Shown here piece by piece: positions 15,274 to 23,877 of a DNA stretch of 48,183 nucleotides. The translations under genes and the position numbers were made by a program. The notes beneath the pieces are model-generated. The model had not been told where the DNA came from and ran no database searches. It worked only from the letters and a program-made list of their open reading frames with translations. Source of the stretch: a virus; the IMG/VR virus record IMGVR_UViG_3300042731_007346, positions 1-48,183 of that record; one strand, given 5' to 3'. The first letter of the stretch is position 1, and the number at the start of each line of letters is the position of its first letter.

Positions 15274-15756
15274 ATGTTTTCAATCCGCAAATGGTTTTAT
15301 GGAAAAATTGATAATTATATAATGAAACATCACACAGACCAATTTATTCATAAAACGAAAATAAAAGATGAAATTAAAAATAGAATAGATAATGCTGTCG
15401 CATATAATAATAAACTTCGGGATAGACAGGAAAAGGAAAATTTAGATGCTCAGAAAATTCAATATGAAATTCAGGAATACGGTTATATTGCAGAAATTGA
15501 ACGCCTTGAAAAAACAGTTGAAGACATTTTAATTATGAAAAAAAAGGTTATGGATCTATATTATACGACATATTCCAGAGCAAAAGAACTGGCATTAATT
15601 ACAGCAGAAAATCAGCACGAATCAAATACAATAATGAATAATGTCGGAGATAGTATGCGCAGACTGGACAGAATTGGCGAAAAAGCAAACGCAGCAGTAA
15701 AAGAAATTGAAAACAAAAAAGAAGACGAAGAAGAAATTTTAAGGATAAAAACATGA
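15274..15756 (+). CDS. Hypothetical coiled-coil protein
   Basis: 160 aa from ATG 15274, 7 bases after AGGAGGG. An upstream start at 15202 would translate the tRNA-like element (giving the tell-tale AGSSPAS), so I rejected it. Residues 30-160 are highly charged with heptad spacing and end in an acidic tail, suggesting a long coiled coil. Not recognised. Confidence 0.6.
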   Translation: MFSIRKWFYGKIDNYIMKHHTDQFIHKTKIKDEIKNRIDNAVAYNNKLRDRQEKENLDAQKIQYEIQEYGYIAEIERLEKTVEDILIMKKKVMDLYYTTYSRAKELALITAENQHESNTIMNNVGDSMRRLDRIGEKANAAVKEIENKKEDEEEILRIKT

Positions 15757-15872
15757 GAGAATTTAAATTTAGAACATGGAATAGAATATCTAAAAAGATG
15801 ATTTATACAGATATTTTTAACTTTTCTGAATTTACTGGAATTATGCAATATACAGGATTAAAAGAAGGATAA
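15753..15872 (+). CDS. YopX N-terminal fragment
   Basis: 39 aa. MREFKFRTWNRISKKM matches the YopX start (REIKFRAWDKExKKM) and the end IMQYTGLKEG matches the mid-protein MQYTGLKD motif, after which full YopX proteins continue for about 80 residues. Here the frame stops, so this is a natural half or a remnant. A complementary half is at 12,135. ATGA overlap with the gene before. Confidence 0.6.
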   Translation: MREFKFRTWNRISKKMIYTDIFNFSEFTGIMQYTGLKEG

Positions 15873-15876
15873 AAAC

Positions 15877-16056
15877 ATGACAATAAAACAACAATTAAAA
15901 AAAAGAGAAATTAAAGATAAAAATGGGAAATTAATAGGATATAAAGGACAGGTAAAATTTACACCAAATCCAAAAATTGTAGGTTTTGCAGGAATGATAA
16001 AATTAAAAAATGGTAAAAAAATACCATATATTGATCCAAAATGGAGGCAAAAATGA
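15877..16056 (+). CDS. Hypothetical basic protein
   Basis: 59 aa, about a third lysine or arginine, not recognised. SD AGAAGGAT at about 15,865 and ATGA overlap with the peptidase. A nucleic-acid-binding role would fit the charge. Confidence 0.5.
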   Translation: MTIKQQLKKREIKDKNGKLIGYKGQVKFTPNPKIVGFAGMIKLKNGKKIPYIDPKWRQK

Positions 16057-16478
16057 AACCCTCTGAACATTTCTCACTTGCAGAAATTACTTGCCGTTGT
16101 GGATGTGGGCAGGCATTAATAAACGAAAAACTTTATGAAATTTTAGAAAATTTTAGAGTTCTTATCGGTAGCTTAAGAATGATAACACATTGCGTAAATA
16201 GATGTCTTGATCATAATAAATCAATTTATGAAAATTCGTATAAACGACAGGGTAAAGTTTTTGATTTGGATCACGACCAGGATTTACGCCGTGTTGTATT
16301 TGGTAGCAAACACATAGCAGGCATGGCCTGGGATGGACATGCAGATAGAATAATTATTAAAGAATTACATTTATGGGCACTTGAAGCCTGGGATCAAAAT
16401 ATTTTACCTGGAGGTTTAGGTCTTTATAATTGGGGTATACATATAGATTCAGGAAGGAAGAGAAAATGGCAGGGATAA
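16053..16478 (+). CDS. Peptidase M15-like enzyme, putative endolysin
   Basis: 141 aa from ATG 16053 (SD ATGGAGG). KPSEHFSLAEITC is the usual N-terminus of phage M15A peptidases. SKHIAGMAWDGHAD supplies the H...D zinc ligands and GLGLYNWGIHID the third histidine. These enzymes cleave D-amino-acid-containing crosslinks in peptidoglycan. An unusual CRCGCG cluster occurs near residues 15-20. No signal peptide, so it needs a holin. It is encoded among early genes, away from the late operon. Confidence 0.8.
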   Translation: MKPSEHFSLAEITCRCGCGQALINEKLYEILENFRVLIGSLRMITHCVNRCLDHNKSIYENSYKRQGKVFDLDHDQDLRRVVFGSKHIAGMAWDGHADRIIIKELHLWALEAWDQNILPGGLGLYNWGIHIDSGRKRKWQG

Positions 16479-16479
16479 A

Positions 16480-16575
16480 ATGATCCTATACCTAATAATA
16501 TATATAATTTCAGGGATAAAAAATATTCAGAAAATTTTTAATAGAATATTTAAAAAGAAAAGGAAAATACTATGA
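16480..16575 (+). CDS. Very small membrane peptide
   Basis: 31 aa: one hydrophobic helix (residues 2-12) followed by a strongly basic tail. CAGGGA upstream can act as SD, and the stop overlaps the next ATG (ATGA) in the operon style. Position after the peptidase makes a small holin or pinholin possible, but the size leaves doubt that it is real. Confidence 0.35.
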   Translation: MILYLIIYIISGIKNIQKIFNRIFKKKRKIL

Positions 16576-16799
16576 AAATATTTTTAAAAAAGACTAAAGA
16601 AATCGAACCAGGTGATTGCGATGGATGTTATCTTATTGGGAAACAAAAGTGTGATGAATATATAGACCTTTGTATAAGAAAAAAAATAATTTTTAAAAAA
16701 ATGACAGATGAAGAAGTAAATGAATATTTATATAAATTATATTTGAAAGCAAACAAATTAAGAAAAATATTAGAAAATGAGGACAAAAATGCTAAATAA
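16572..16799 (+). CDS. Hypothetical cysteine-containing protein
   Basis: 75 aa. CDGC at residues 16-19 with C27 and C34 suggests a metal site; the second half is helical and charged. SD AAAAGGAAAA. Its end overlaps the lipase-like gene. Not recognised. Confidence 0.55.
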   Translation: MKIFLKKTKEIEPGDCDGCYLIGKQKCDEYIDLCIRKKIIFKKMTDEEVNEYLYKLYLKANKLRKILENEDKNAK

Positions 16800-17520
16800 C
16801 AAAAAATACATTCTACAGGAAATGAAAAACATAGCTATGACATACAATGGTCGCTATGGAAAATATGAAATATCTCATACGAATAGAATCTGGAAAAAAA
16901 AGGAAAATTCTGATTGGTATACATCTGTTGATGAAGAAAATAAAAAATATTATATTTATGTACAGGGATCAAGAGGTGGTAAAGACTGGTGGGATAATTT
17001 AAGAGTTCTTCCTGTATTCTGGCCGTTTGTGAAAAAATTTAAATATGATTACAAAAAATTGCATTATGGACATTATCAGCATGCAAAAAGAATTTTTGAT
17101 GAAGAGATTGAAAATATTTTCAGATATACCCAAAAAGGATATACTATTTGTTTGCGAGGTCATAGTCTGGGCGGTTCAGTTGCTAATATTTTAGCTTTTA
17201 TGTTTTTATATATAGTAAAAGATTTGGAAGTTATTACTATGGGAGCAAACAAAAGTCTTGATAAAAATGCTCAAAAAGAAATAAATAGACTTTTTGGTGA
17301 TAAAATATTGCAAATAAGACATAAAAACGATCTTGTTACTTATGTAGTTCCATTTATGACAGTTCCCGGTAAAATATTACAATTAGGAAAAAGATCAAAA
17401 TTTAAATTAATTAAAAATTTAATCATGATAAAAAAATGGCGCAAAAAATATAATTGTGATCATAATCCTAAAAACTATGTTGAATTATTTGAAAAAGAGG
17501 TAATGAATGAAAAACGATAA
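16789..17520 (+). CDS. Lipase/alpha-beta hydrolase (class 3 lipase-like)
   Basis: 243 aa. The nucleophile elbow GHSLGGS is at 124-130 with S126 as likely nucleophile, preceded by a hydrophobic strand (YTICLR). YIYVQGSRGGKDWWDN at about 55-70 matches the oxyanion strand of class 3 lipases (often xFRGTxxxxDWxxN). NDLV near 187 could supply the acid. No signal peptide. I chose ATG 16789 (SD GAGGAC) over ATG 16777. Lipases are rare in phage early regions; it may act on host membrane lipid at lysis or be an effector. Confidence 0.75.
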   Translation: MLNNKKYILQEMKNIAMTYNGRYGKYEISHTNRIWKKKENSDWYTSVDEENKKYYIYVQGSRGGKDWWDNLRVLPVFWPFVKKFKYDYKKLHYGHYQHAKRIFDEEIENIFRYTQKGYTICLRGHSLGGSVANILAFMFLYIVKDLEVITMGANKSLDKNAQKEINRLFGDKILQIRHKNDLVTYVVPFMTVPGKILQLGKRSKFKLIKNLIMIKKWRKKYNCDHNPKNYVELFEKEVMNEKR

Positions 17521-17833
17521 AATAAAATCTTTAATAAAATTAATAGAAGAAAATCCAGAACTTGAAGTACTTTGTAAAGTTGAAGATGATTTATTTTGCG
17601 GTGAACCATATTCTTGGTTTTTAGGCAAAATTGGGAATTGCGAAATTTGTGATTATTATATGCCATCTGAAAGAATTTATATAAATGACGAAATTTATGA
17701 CGAACTAAATAATAATTATGATTTAGATAATTTATCTGAGGAAGAAATAGAATTAAAAGTTGATATTGATTATGAAGAAAAAAAAGCAGCAGAAGAAATA
17801 AAAACAGCAATTTTTGTAAATATTGTTGTATAA
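17507..17833 (+). CDS. Hypothetical acidic protein
   Basis: 108 aa, strongly acidic, not recognised. N-terminal helix (KIKSLIKLIEENPELEVLCKV), a central CEICDYY, then a Glu/Asp-rich C-terminus. SD AAGAGG inside the lipase end, with ATGA-like overlap. Could be a DNA mimic or partner of the hydrolase; no evidence beyond charge and position. Confidence 0.55.
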   Translation: MKNDKIKSLIKLIEENPELEVLCKVEDDLFCGEPYSWFLGKIGNCEICDYYMPSERIYINDEIYDELNNNYDLDNLSEEEIELKVDIDYEEKKAAEEIKTAIFVNIVV

Positions 17834-17844
17834 GGAGGTAATGA

Positions 17845-18426
17845 ATGCGTGAAATAGATTATAATTCCCAAAGAGATAATTTTAATTTTGATGGCGGTTT
17901 TTCAGGATATAAACAATGTTTTTCAACTTGTGCCTGGATGTTCCTATCTTATTATGGACAATTTTATGATGGGACAGACGATGCAATGTTAAAAAATTAT
18001 GTAGATGAAGTTGAAGCAGAGGTTGGAAAGGCGGGAATTGCAGAAGAAATTAAAAAAAAATATAGCTGGATTAAAGGTAAAACTTCTTACTGGGCATTAG
18101 TGCAGCAGGCAGCTATACAAGATTATTTGCCAAATAAAAAAATAATTTTTGATGAATTTTATGATATTGAAGATTTACGAAGTTTAGTAATCAAGGGACC
18201 TGTTATTATTCATACTTCAAAAATTGGTGGATTAAAAGGAGGTCATATAATTTTGTTAGTAGATTATTTGCCGAATGTCGATGTATTTGTAGTTAATGAC
18301 CCTTTTGGAGATGCAAGAAGTAACTATAAAAATGATAATGGGAAAGAGATTCCTTATAGATTTGACTGGCTTAAAAAATATATTAATAGGGGGAAAGGGA
18401 AATGTCTGGTAATTTATGCAGAATAA
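17845..18426 (+). CDS. Papain-like cysteine peptidase (C39-like family 2)
   Basis: 193 aa. QCFSTCAWMFLSYYG (24-38) fits the nucleophile motif QCGxxxLAMxLxYYG, with C25 as the likely catalytic residue. GGHIILLVDYLP gives the histidine and VNDPFGDA the N/D. This is the pattern of Peptidase_C39-like proteins. No signal peptide. Strong SD AAGGAGGT. In phage it might process a protein or peptide or act as an amidase; substrate unknown. It lies next to the lipase-like gene, forming a small hydrolase block. Confidence 0.75.
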   Translation: MREIDYNSQRDNFNFDGGFSGYKQCFSTCAWMFLSYYGQFYDGTDDAMLKNYVDEVEAEVGKAGIAEEIKKKYSWIKGKTSYWALVQQAAIQDYLPNKKIIFDEFYDIEDLRSLVIKGPVIIHTSKIGGLKGGHIILLVDYLPNVDVFVVNDPFGDARSNYKNDNGKEIPYRFDWLKKYINRGKGKCLVIYAE

Positions 18427-18659
18427 AAGGTTATAAATGTACAATTTGTAAAAAAAATAAAGCAAATTGGCAAAATATTTTAAATGATGTACCAAAAGAA
18501 AAAATTTGTATTGATTGTTTAATGAATATAATAGATGAAAAAACATTATTTTTAGAAAAAATTAAAATGATAATTAAAGTAAAAAACTATTCTGATTATA
18601 AATTTAAAAAATTTATTAATAAGAAGGCTTTTGAATATGGTTTTGAGGAGATAATATGA
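18402..18659 (+). CDS. Small zinc-finger-like protein
   Basis: 85 aa. CTICKKNKANW at about 14-24 and KICIDC at about 36-41 form a CxxC...CxxC zinc ribbon, followed by a helical basic domain. SD GGGGGAAAGGG in the preceding gene, which it overlaps by about 25 bases. Ends ATGA into the next gene. Confidence 0.6.
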   Translation: MSGNLCRIKGYKCTICKKNKANWQNILNDVPKEKICIDCLMNIIDEKTLFLEKIKMIIKVKNYSDYKFKKFINKKAFEYGFEEII

Positions 18660-18850
18660 ATAAAATAAAAAACATTCTAAAATTCCAATGGCTAAGTAAG
18701 AAATTTTTTATAAGATTATTTTTGCTGATTATTGCTTTTGGACAAATCAAAGCAATATATGGACAAATAGATTATAAATTCGCACTTGGTCAAATGGGGT
18801 TTGTATCTGTATTAATCGGATTATATACAGTCGAAAAAATTAAAAAATAA
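18656..18850 (+). CDS. Small membrane protein
   Basis: 64 aa, two hydrophobic segments (about 18-35 and 44-60), basic N-terminus. SD GAGGAG in the previous gene. Not recognised. Confidence 0.55.
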   Translation: MNKIKNILKFQWLSKKFFIRLFLLIIAFGQIKAIYGQIDYKFALGQMGFVSVLIGLYTVEKIKK

Positions 18851-18870
18851 TTTTTTAAATCGGTGGTGGA

Positions 18871-21402
18871 ATGGATAAATATCTATCAGAAAGAAACAGG
18901 CTTGAAGAATATCTAAATTTAAAAAATGTTTCTTATAATAAAAAGAAAAAAACTTACAGATGTCCAAATCCTAATCATATAGATGAAGACGAGTCAGCAA
19001 TTTTATATAAAAATGCTACAGGGCATGTTTTATACTGTCCTGTATGTTCTGAATCATGGTCAATTTTAGAGGTTTGTGGTTTTTTAGATGGCCTGACTGA
19101 TTTTAAAGATAAATTAAAATCTGTAAGGAAAACATTTAATATTATAGAAAAAAAATATTTACCATTTCCTGAAGACAAAGAATCAATAAACAATCAAATT
19201 AAAAATATTGCTAAAAATAAAAAATGGGGAGAGATAAAAGGAAGTTGGAAATATTATAATAAAAAAAATGAAGTGATTGCTCTGGATGTAAGGTTTGAAA
19301 CTGAAGGAGAGCGAAAAATAATAATAACTTTCTGGTATGATGGTCATTTGACCTGGCAGAATACGCCTGTTTTTATCTATAATTTACATTTAATATCAGA
19401 TGATAAATTAATATTGATTCATGAAGGGGCAAAATGTGCAGATATTGGCCAGAAAAATTTGCTAGAATTTATTAATATTTCCTGGTCCGGTGGATGTGGG
19501 AAAGCACATCTTGCAGATTGGTCGATTATAAAAAATAATAAAAAAATATATATATTGCCTGATAATGATGCTCCCGGCATAAAAGCTGCACAAAAAATAA
19601 AAGAACAGCTCCCACACGCAAAAATTATTAAACCTCTTGACAGCATAAAAGAAAAAGGTGCAGATATTGAACAAATTCTGCAAAATTTTTCTCCTGAAGA
19701 ATTTATGGAATTAATGGAGGAGGAGCTGATAACCTCTACGGTTTCCTCAACAAGTTTGGAGCCACCACCCTCCAACCTTCAACCAGAACCAGCTAAAAAT
19801 ATCGGCTCCTCCTCCATTAATTCTGTCCCTTTTAAAATTTTGGGCATTGGAGATGATGGAAAAGCGGCGTTTATAACAGAGGCAAATAGATTAGTCTTTA
19901 ATAGTTTAGATTCTTTATCAAAAAATAAACTGATGGTCTTGGCTAATCGTGATTACTGGTATGAAAATTATAAAAATAAAGATGGGAAAATAAGCTGGGA
20001 CACCGCTATTGATGATATAATCCGTATAGCTCAGGAAAAAGATTTCTCTGTAGATGATATTCGGGGCCGTGGAGCCTGGCGAGACGGAGATAAAATCAGT
20101 TACCATGATGGATATCAAACTTTTGGAGAATATGCAAAAAACAAAATTTATTTAAGATTACCACGACAGGATATAGGTATCCAGGATAAACCGGTAAATC
20201 CTGATATTACAAGTAAAATTAAAGAAAATGTTTTTAAGATGAGTTTTGAAACATTGTCCGATGCTGTCCGGTGTTTAGGCTGGGCTGCGATTGCTCCTTT
20301 TGCGGGAGTTTTGAAATACCGTCCTTCAATTTTGCTTACCGGACCGTCCGGTTCTGGAAAATCTGTTGTACAATCATTATTATTAAAAAAATTAACAAAT
20401 TTTCTATGGGTAGATGCTGCTGAAACTTCCGTTGCAGGCGTACGGGGAAAATTAAAATATGACAATGGGGCGGTATTTTTTGAGGAGGCCGACAAAGATA
20501 CTGAAAAAAAGAAAGTCCAGGTTAATAATATTTTTTCTTTCATGCGTGCAAATTTTACGGATGATGCCCCGGACGCTTTAAAGGGTACTAAAGAAGGCGG
20601 GTTCACAAGTTACAAAATGAACGCAATTTTCGGATTTGCAAGTATTGATCCTACAGTTGAGCATGTCGCAGACGAAAATAGAATTTTTAGAATTAATATG
20701 ATAAAACCGCAAAATTCAGATGAATGGAAAAGTATTGAAGATACATTATTAAAATTACTTTCTGATAAAAACTGCAGAGCAATTAGAGCTTTAACCTGGT
20801 CAAAATTAAAAAATATTTTTACTCTTGCTGATAGAATTGTAGATATTATACGAGAAAAAACAAAAAAAGATTTTCGTTCCAGCTATGCAGATTCTCTTCT
20901 TGCAAGCGCTTTTATAATTGTTTGGGACGGAATAGAAAATCCAACTGATGAACAATTAGACAAAATGTTGGATAAATATTTTGCATATCAACCAGTCGAA
21001 GAGCATCGAGATGATGCAGAAGAATTAATTGAGAGGCTGCTTGATGAAACAATTGAAATACTCGATTCTCACGAAAGACAAAAAATTACAATCATGGAAG
21101 CCCTGACAAAAATATATGAAAATGAATTATTGGAAAAAGAAATTCAAAATATAAAGCTGCATGTAGCACGATGCGGAATAAGGATTGTAGATGAATCAAA
21201 CATTGCGATAGCGAACCGGCATCATATAATATCAAAAATTATAAATAGAGGGGCTGGATACAACAAAATTTTTAAAAGGCATAAGGGATTTATTGAAGGT
21301 CAACGAAGTGTATATTTTTTCGATGGTGGTAAGCCCAGGCGTTGTACTATTATAAAAAATATATTGCAAAAAAAAGATGATTTAGGAGGGTTAATGTTTT
21401 GA
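18871..21402 (+). CDS. Primase-helicase fusion
   Basis: 843 aa. A zinc finger C31...H36...C56-x2-C59 opens the protein. A TOPRIM-like domain follows (LILIHEGAKCAD about 180; YILPDNDAPG about 226). A proline/serine linker (about 290-315) leads to a C-terminal ATPase with Walker A GPSGSGKS (about 491-498) and VFFEEADKD as Walker B. The order zinc finger, TOPRIM, helicase is that of bifunctional phage replication primases. It is the main replication protein of the window. SD CGGTGGTGG. No DNA polymerase is seen, so host polymerase is presumably used. Confidence 0.85.
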   Translation: MDKYLSERNRLEEYLNLKNVSYNKKKKTYRCPNPNHIDEDESAILYKNATGHVLYCPVCSESWSILEVCGFLDGLTDFKDKLKSVRKTFNIIEKKYLPFPEDKESINNQIKNIAKNKKWGEIKGSWKYYNKKNEVIALDVRFETEGERKIIITFWYDGHLTWQNTPVFIYNLHLISDDKLILIHEGAKCADIGQKNLLEFINISWSGGCGKAHLADWSIIKNNKKIYILPDNDAPGIKAAQKIKEQLPHAKIIKPLDSIKEKGADIEQILQNFSPEEFMELMEEELITSTVSSTSLEPPPSNLQPEPAKNIGSSSINSVPFKILGIGDDGKAAFITEANRLVFNSLDSLSKNKLMVLANRDYWYENYKNKDGKISWDTAIDDIIRIAQEKDFSVDDIRGRGAWRDGDKISYHDGYQTFGEYAKNKIYLRLPRQDIGIQDKPVNPDITSKIKENVFKMSFETLSDAVRCLGWAAIAPFAGVLKYRPSILLTGPSGSGKSVVQSLLLKKLTNFLWVDAAETSVAGVRGKLKYDNGAVFFEEADKDTEKKKVQVNNIFSFMRANFTDDAPDALKGTKEGGFTSYKMNAIFGFASIDPTVEHVADENRIFRINMIKPQNSDEWKSIEDTLLKLLSDKNCRAIRALTWSKLKNIFTLADRIVDIIREKTKKDFRSSYADSLLASAFIIVWDGIENPTDEQLDKMLDKYFAYQPVEEHRDDAEELIERLLDETIEILDSHERQKITIMEALTKIYENELLEKEIQNIKLHVARCGIRIVDESNIAIANRHHIISKIINRGAGYNKIFKRHKGFIEGQRSVYFFDGGKPRRCTIIKNILQKKDDLGGLMF

Positions 21403-22046
21403 TAAAATTAAATAAAATAATACATGCCGATTGCATGGACATTATGGCTGATATACCTGATAAATATTTTGAACTTGCGATTGTTGATCCGCCTTATGGG
21501 ATCGGAAAAACATGGAACAAAAATAAATTTTCAAGACATAAAAATAAAAAAACAACATATAAAAATAATACTATCCCAAATGAAAATTATTTTAACGAAT
21601 TAATTAGAATTTCTAAAGATTATATAATATGGGGAGCTAATTATTTTAAATTTGGATGGCCTACAAAAAATGTTATTATTTGGGATAAGGTTTGTAAATG
21701 GGAAAAACAAAATATGGGTGAGGCCGAAATAGCAATTACAAATTTAAATCATCGTCCGATTTCTATTTATAGACATCAATGGACTGGGGCATTAAAAGGA
21801 ACGGAAAATGGAAAAATAAAAACTATTCATCCGCATCAAAAACCAATCGCATTATATCGATGGCTATTGCAAAAATATGCCAAACCAGGAGACAAAATAA
21901 TAGATACCCATTCCGGATCTGGATCTCTTGCCTGTGCGTGTCATTTAGAAAAGTTTGAATTTATTGCAATCGAAAAAGATATTGATTACTGGAAAGATAG
22001 CGTGAAGCGTCTTGATGAATTACGAAGTCAAGGGGTTTTATTTTGA
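21399..22046 (+). CDS. DNA methyltransferase (N4/N6 type)
   Basis: 215 aa. DPPYGIG at residues 30-36 is catalytic motif IV, and IIDTHSGSGSLACACHLEKFEFIAIEKD gives the SAM-binding motif near 165-190, so motif IV precedes motif I as in beta-class enzymes. HPHQKPIALYRWLL is the usual segment before it. Second DNA methyltransferase of the phage, without a ParB domain. It overlaps both neighbours by ATGA or similar, and lies between primase and helicase. Confidence 0.88.
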   Translation: MIKLNKIIHADCMDIMADIPDKYFELAIVDPPYGIGKTWNKNKFSRHKNKKTTYKNNTIPNENYFNELIRISKDYIIWGANYFKFGWPTKNVIIWDKVCKWEKQNMGEAEIAITNLNHRPISIYRHQWTGALKGTENGKIKTIHPHQKPIALYRWLLQKYAKPGDKIIDTHSGSGSLACACHLEKFEFIAIEKDIDYWKDSVKRLDELRSQGVLF

Positions 22047-23587
22047 AAGCCCTCAGAGAATACCAAAAAGAAATATATCTTGAAGCAAGAAAACAACTGG
22101 CAATTCATAGATCAATTTGTATTCAATCAGCGACTGGCAGTGGTAAAACTGTTATTTTCGCATCAATGGCAGAATCAGTATATTCAAAACAAAAATCTGT
22201 CTGGATTATCGTAACAAGAAAAGAATTACTAAATCAGTCCAGCAAACATTTACAAAAATGGTCGGTACCTCATAATTTTATAAAGCCTGGATTTAAGGAA
22301 AGTAAAGCGTTTTTAGTTCATGTTATAAGTTCAGATAGTTTAATCAGAAGATTGAAAAAAATTAAAAAATTTCCTGACTTAATAATTTTTGACGAATGCC
22401 ATATTATGCTTGATCGGCAAAAGAAAATTATAGATTATCTTCCGGAAAAAACTAAAATAATCGGATTTACTGCTACACCGGAACGAACAGACGGACGGGG
22501 ACTATCGGAAGTATATAATATATTAATAGAAGGGAAATCAATTCCTTGGCTGACAGAAAATGGTTATCTTTGTCCGCTTAGATATTTTTCACCTCCGATT
22601 GAAGGCTTAGACAAAATTAAAATTAGAGGTAGCGAATATGATGAAGAAGAGCTTGAAATATTATTACAGAGACGAAAAATTTACGGGAAAGTTATTGAGC
22701 ATTATCGCAAATGGGGAATTGGAAGACAGGCACTTATTTTTTGCAGATCTGTAAAGTCTGCTGAAAAAATGGCTTTGCAATTTCAGGAAAGTGGATTTAA
22801 ATTTTATAATATTGACGGAAAGATGTCTGATAGATACAGATTTGAATTGGTTGAAAAATTAAATGCTGGGGAAATTGACGGTCTTTGCGGTTGTGATGTT
22901 TTTATATATGGAGTAGATGTTCCCCGTGTCAGTTATGGTGCAATTATCAGACCGACATTATCAAGGACAGTTTATTTTCAGTCTATCGGACGGATTTTAA
23001 GACCATTTAGAGGCAAAAAAGATGCTCTATTTTTCGATCATGTTAATAATCTGCTCGAACATCAAGAGCCGGAATATCCAGGTATCCCTCCTCATTATTT
23101 AGAAAAAATTAACTGGAATTTTTACGGGACACAAAAAAGAAAAAAAATAAAAGATAAAGGAAATCCGAAACTTTGTGTTTACCTTGATTTTATGTATTGC
23201 GCAAATCCGCATTGTAGTACCTGCCCACATAATCCGGATAAGACAATAAAAGATTGCCGTAAGCCGATGATAATAGTTCCAGCCGAATTAAAAGAAAAAA
23301 CTCCAGTAAAAATTTCAGAAATGAATTTTGATGAAAAAAGAAAATATGAAGATAATATTTGTTCAATAATTCTTGAATATAAGAAAAATGAAGGGGAAGA
23401 ACCGGTTAAAAAAATGCTTGCAATTGCAAAAGATTGCGGTTACTCTGTTTTTTGGGCTTATCATCAATTAGCGAACGAAAATAATTTTGCCATAAATGTA
23501 CCTCTTCTTGCAATAATTGCAAAAATAAAAGGATACAAGCCTGGATGGATTTGGTTTGCAAAGAAAAAATTGAAGGTAAGAAAATGA
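22043..23587 (+). CDS. DEAD/DEAH-box helicase, SF2 (SSL2-like)
   Basis: 514 aa. Walker A SATGSGKT (29-36), DECH box (117-120), GFTATPERTDGRGL (motif III region) and a second RecA domain ending QSIGRILRPFRGKKDA (motif VI). A four-cysteine cluster (CANPHCSTCPHNPDKTIKDC, about 390-410) looks like a zinc site. It would unwind DNA at forks or recombination intermediates. The 3' end overlaps the next gene by ATGA. Confidence 0.88.
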   Translation: MKALREYQKEIYLEARKQLAIHRSICIQSATGSGKTVIFASMAESVYSKQKSVWIIVTRKELLNQSSKHLQKWSVPHNFIKPGFKESKAFLVHVISSDSLIRRLKKIKKFPDLIIFDECHIMLDRQKKIIDYLPEKTKIIGFTATPERTDGRGLSEVYNILIEGKSIPWLTENGYLCPLRYFSPPIEGLDKIKIRGSEYDEEELEILLQRRKIYGKVIEHYRKWGIGRQALIFCRSVKSAEKMALQFQESGFKFYNIDGKMSDRYRFELVEKLNAGEIDGLCGCDVFIYGVDVPRVSYGAIIRPTLSRTVYFQSIGRILRPFRGKKDALFFDHVNNLLEHQEPEYPGIPPHYLEKINWNFYGTQKRKKIKDKGNPKLCVYLDFMYCANPHCSTCPHNPDKTIKDCRKPMIIVPAELKEKTPVKISEMNFDEKRKYEDNICSIILEYKKNEGEEPVKKMLAIAKDCGYSVFWAYHQLANENNFAINVPLLAIIAKIKGYKPGWIWFAKKKLKVRK

Positions 23588-23748
23588 ATAAAAAAATACC
23601 ATGTGAAATTTATAGTAGAGTAGTTGGATATTACCGTCCTGTTGCGCAGTGGAACAAAGGAAAACAGGAGGAATGGAATGAAAAAATTTTTTATAAAATT
23701 CCTGTTGAAAAGTTAAGACATGAGCAAATTAATGCTCATGTCTTTTAG
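23584..23748 (+). CDS. Stand-alone glycyl-radical domain of class III ribonucleotide reductase (NrdD C-terminus)
   Basis: 54 aa. CEIYSRVVGYYRPVAQWN and GKQEEW reproduce the C-terminal glycyl-radical segment of anaerobic NrdD, with G15 in RVVGY as the radical-bearing glycine. The 600-700 aa catalytic barrel and the four-cysteine zinc site are absent, and no NrdG-like activase is visible. SD GAAGGT; ATGA overlap with the helicase. It could act as a replaceable radical part for an oxygen-damaged host NrdD, as YfiD/GrcA does for pyruvate formate-lyase. A remnant of a lost nrdD is the alternative. The last codons form half of a terminator stem. Confidence 0.75.
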   Translation: MNKKIPCEIYSRVVGYYRPVAQWNKGKQEEWNEKIFYKIPVEKLRHEQINAHVF

Positions 23749-23750
23749 AT
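23715..23750. terminator. Bidirectional terminator inside convergent gene ends
   Basis: AAGACATGAGCA (23715-23726) pairs perfectly over 12 bp with TGCTCATGTCTT (23733-23744) around a 6-base loop. T-rich tracts follow on both strands (TTTTAGATTTTT on plus; TTAACTTTT on minus). It lies within the last codons of both the NrdD-domain gene and the leftward gene ending at 23729. Confidence 0.8.
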
Positions 23751-23866
23751 TTTTGTTTATAAAATTTTCTTTTATAATTGTTATATTTGGCCCATGCAAT
23801 ATATTTTTCAATTCCTTCAGGTAGACTAATAAATTTAGAATAAAGTGCTTGCTCTTTGTTATTCAT
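23729..23866 (-). CDS. Hypothetical small protein
   Basis: 45 aa, basic (MNNKEQALYSKFISLPEG...). SD GGAGGG ahead of ATG at 23866 is good. Its end overlaps the convergent plus-strand gene by 20 bases. Last gene of the leftward operon. Not recognised. Confidence 0.5.
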   Translation of the reverse strand: MNNKEQALYSKFISLPEGIEKYIAWAKYNNYKRKFYKQKSKRHEH

Positions 23867-23877
23867 AACATCCCTCC

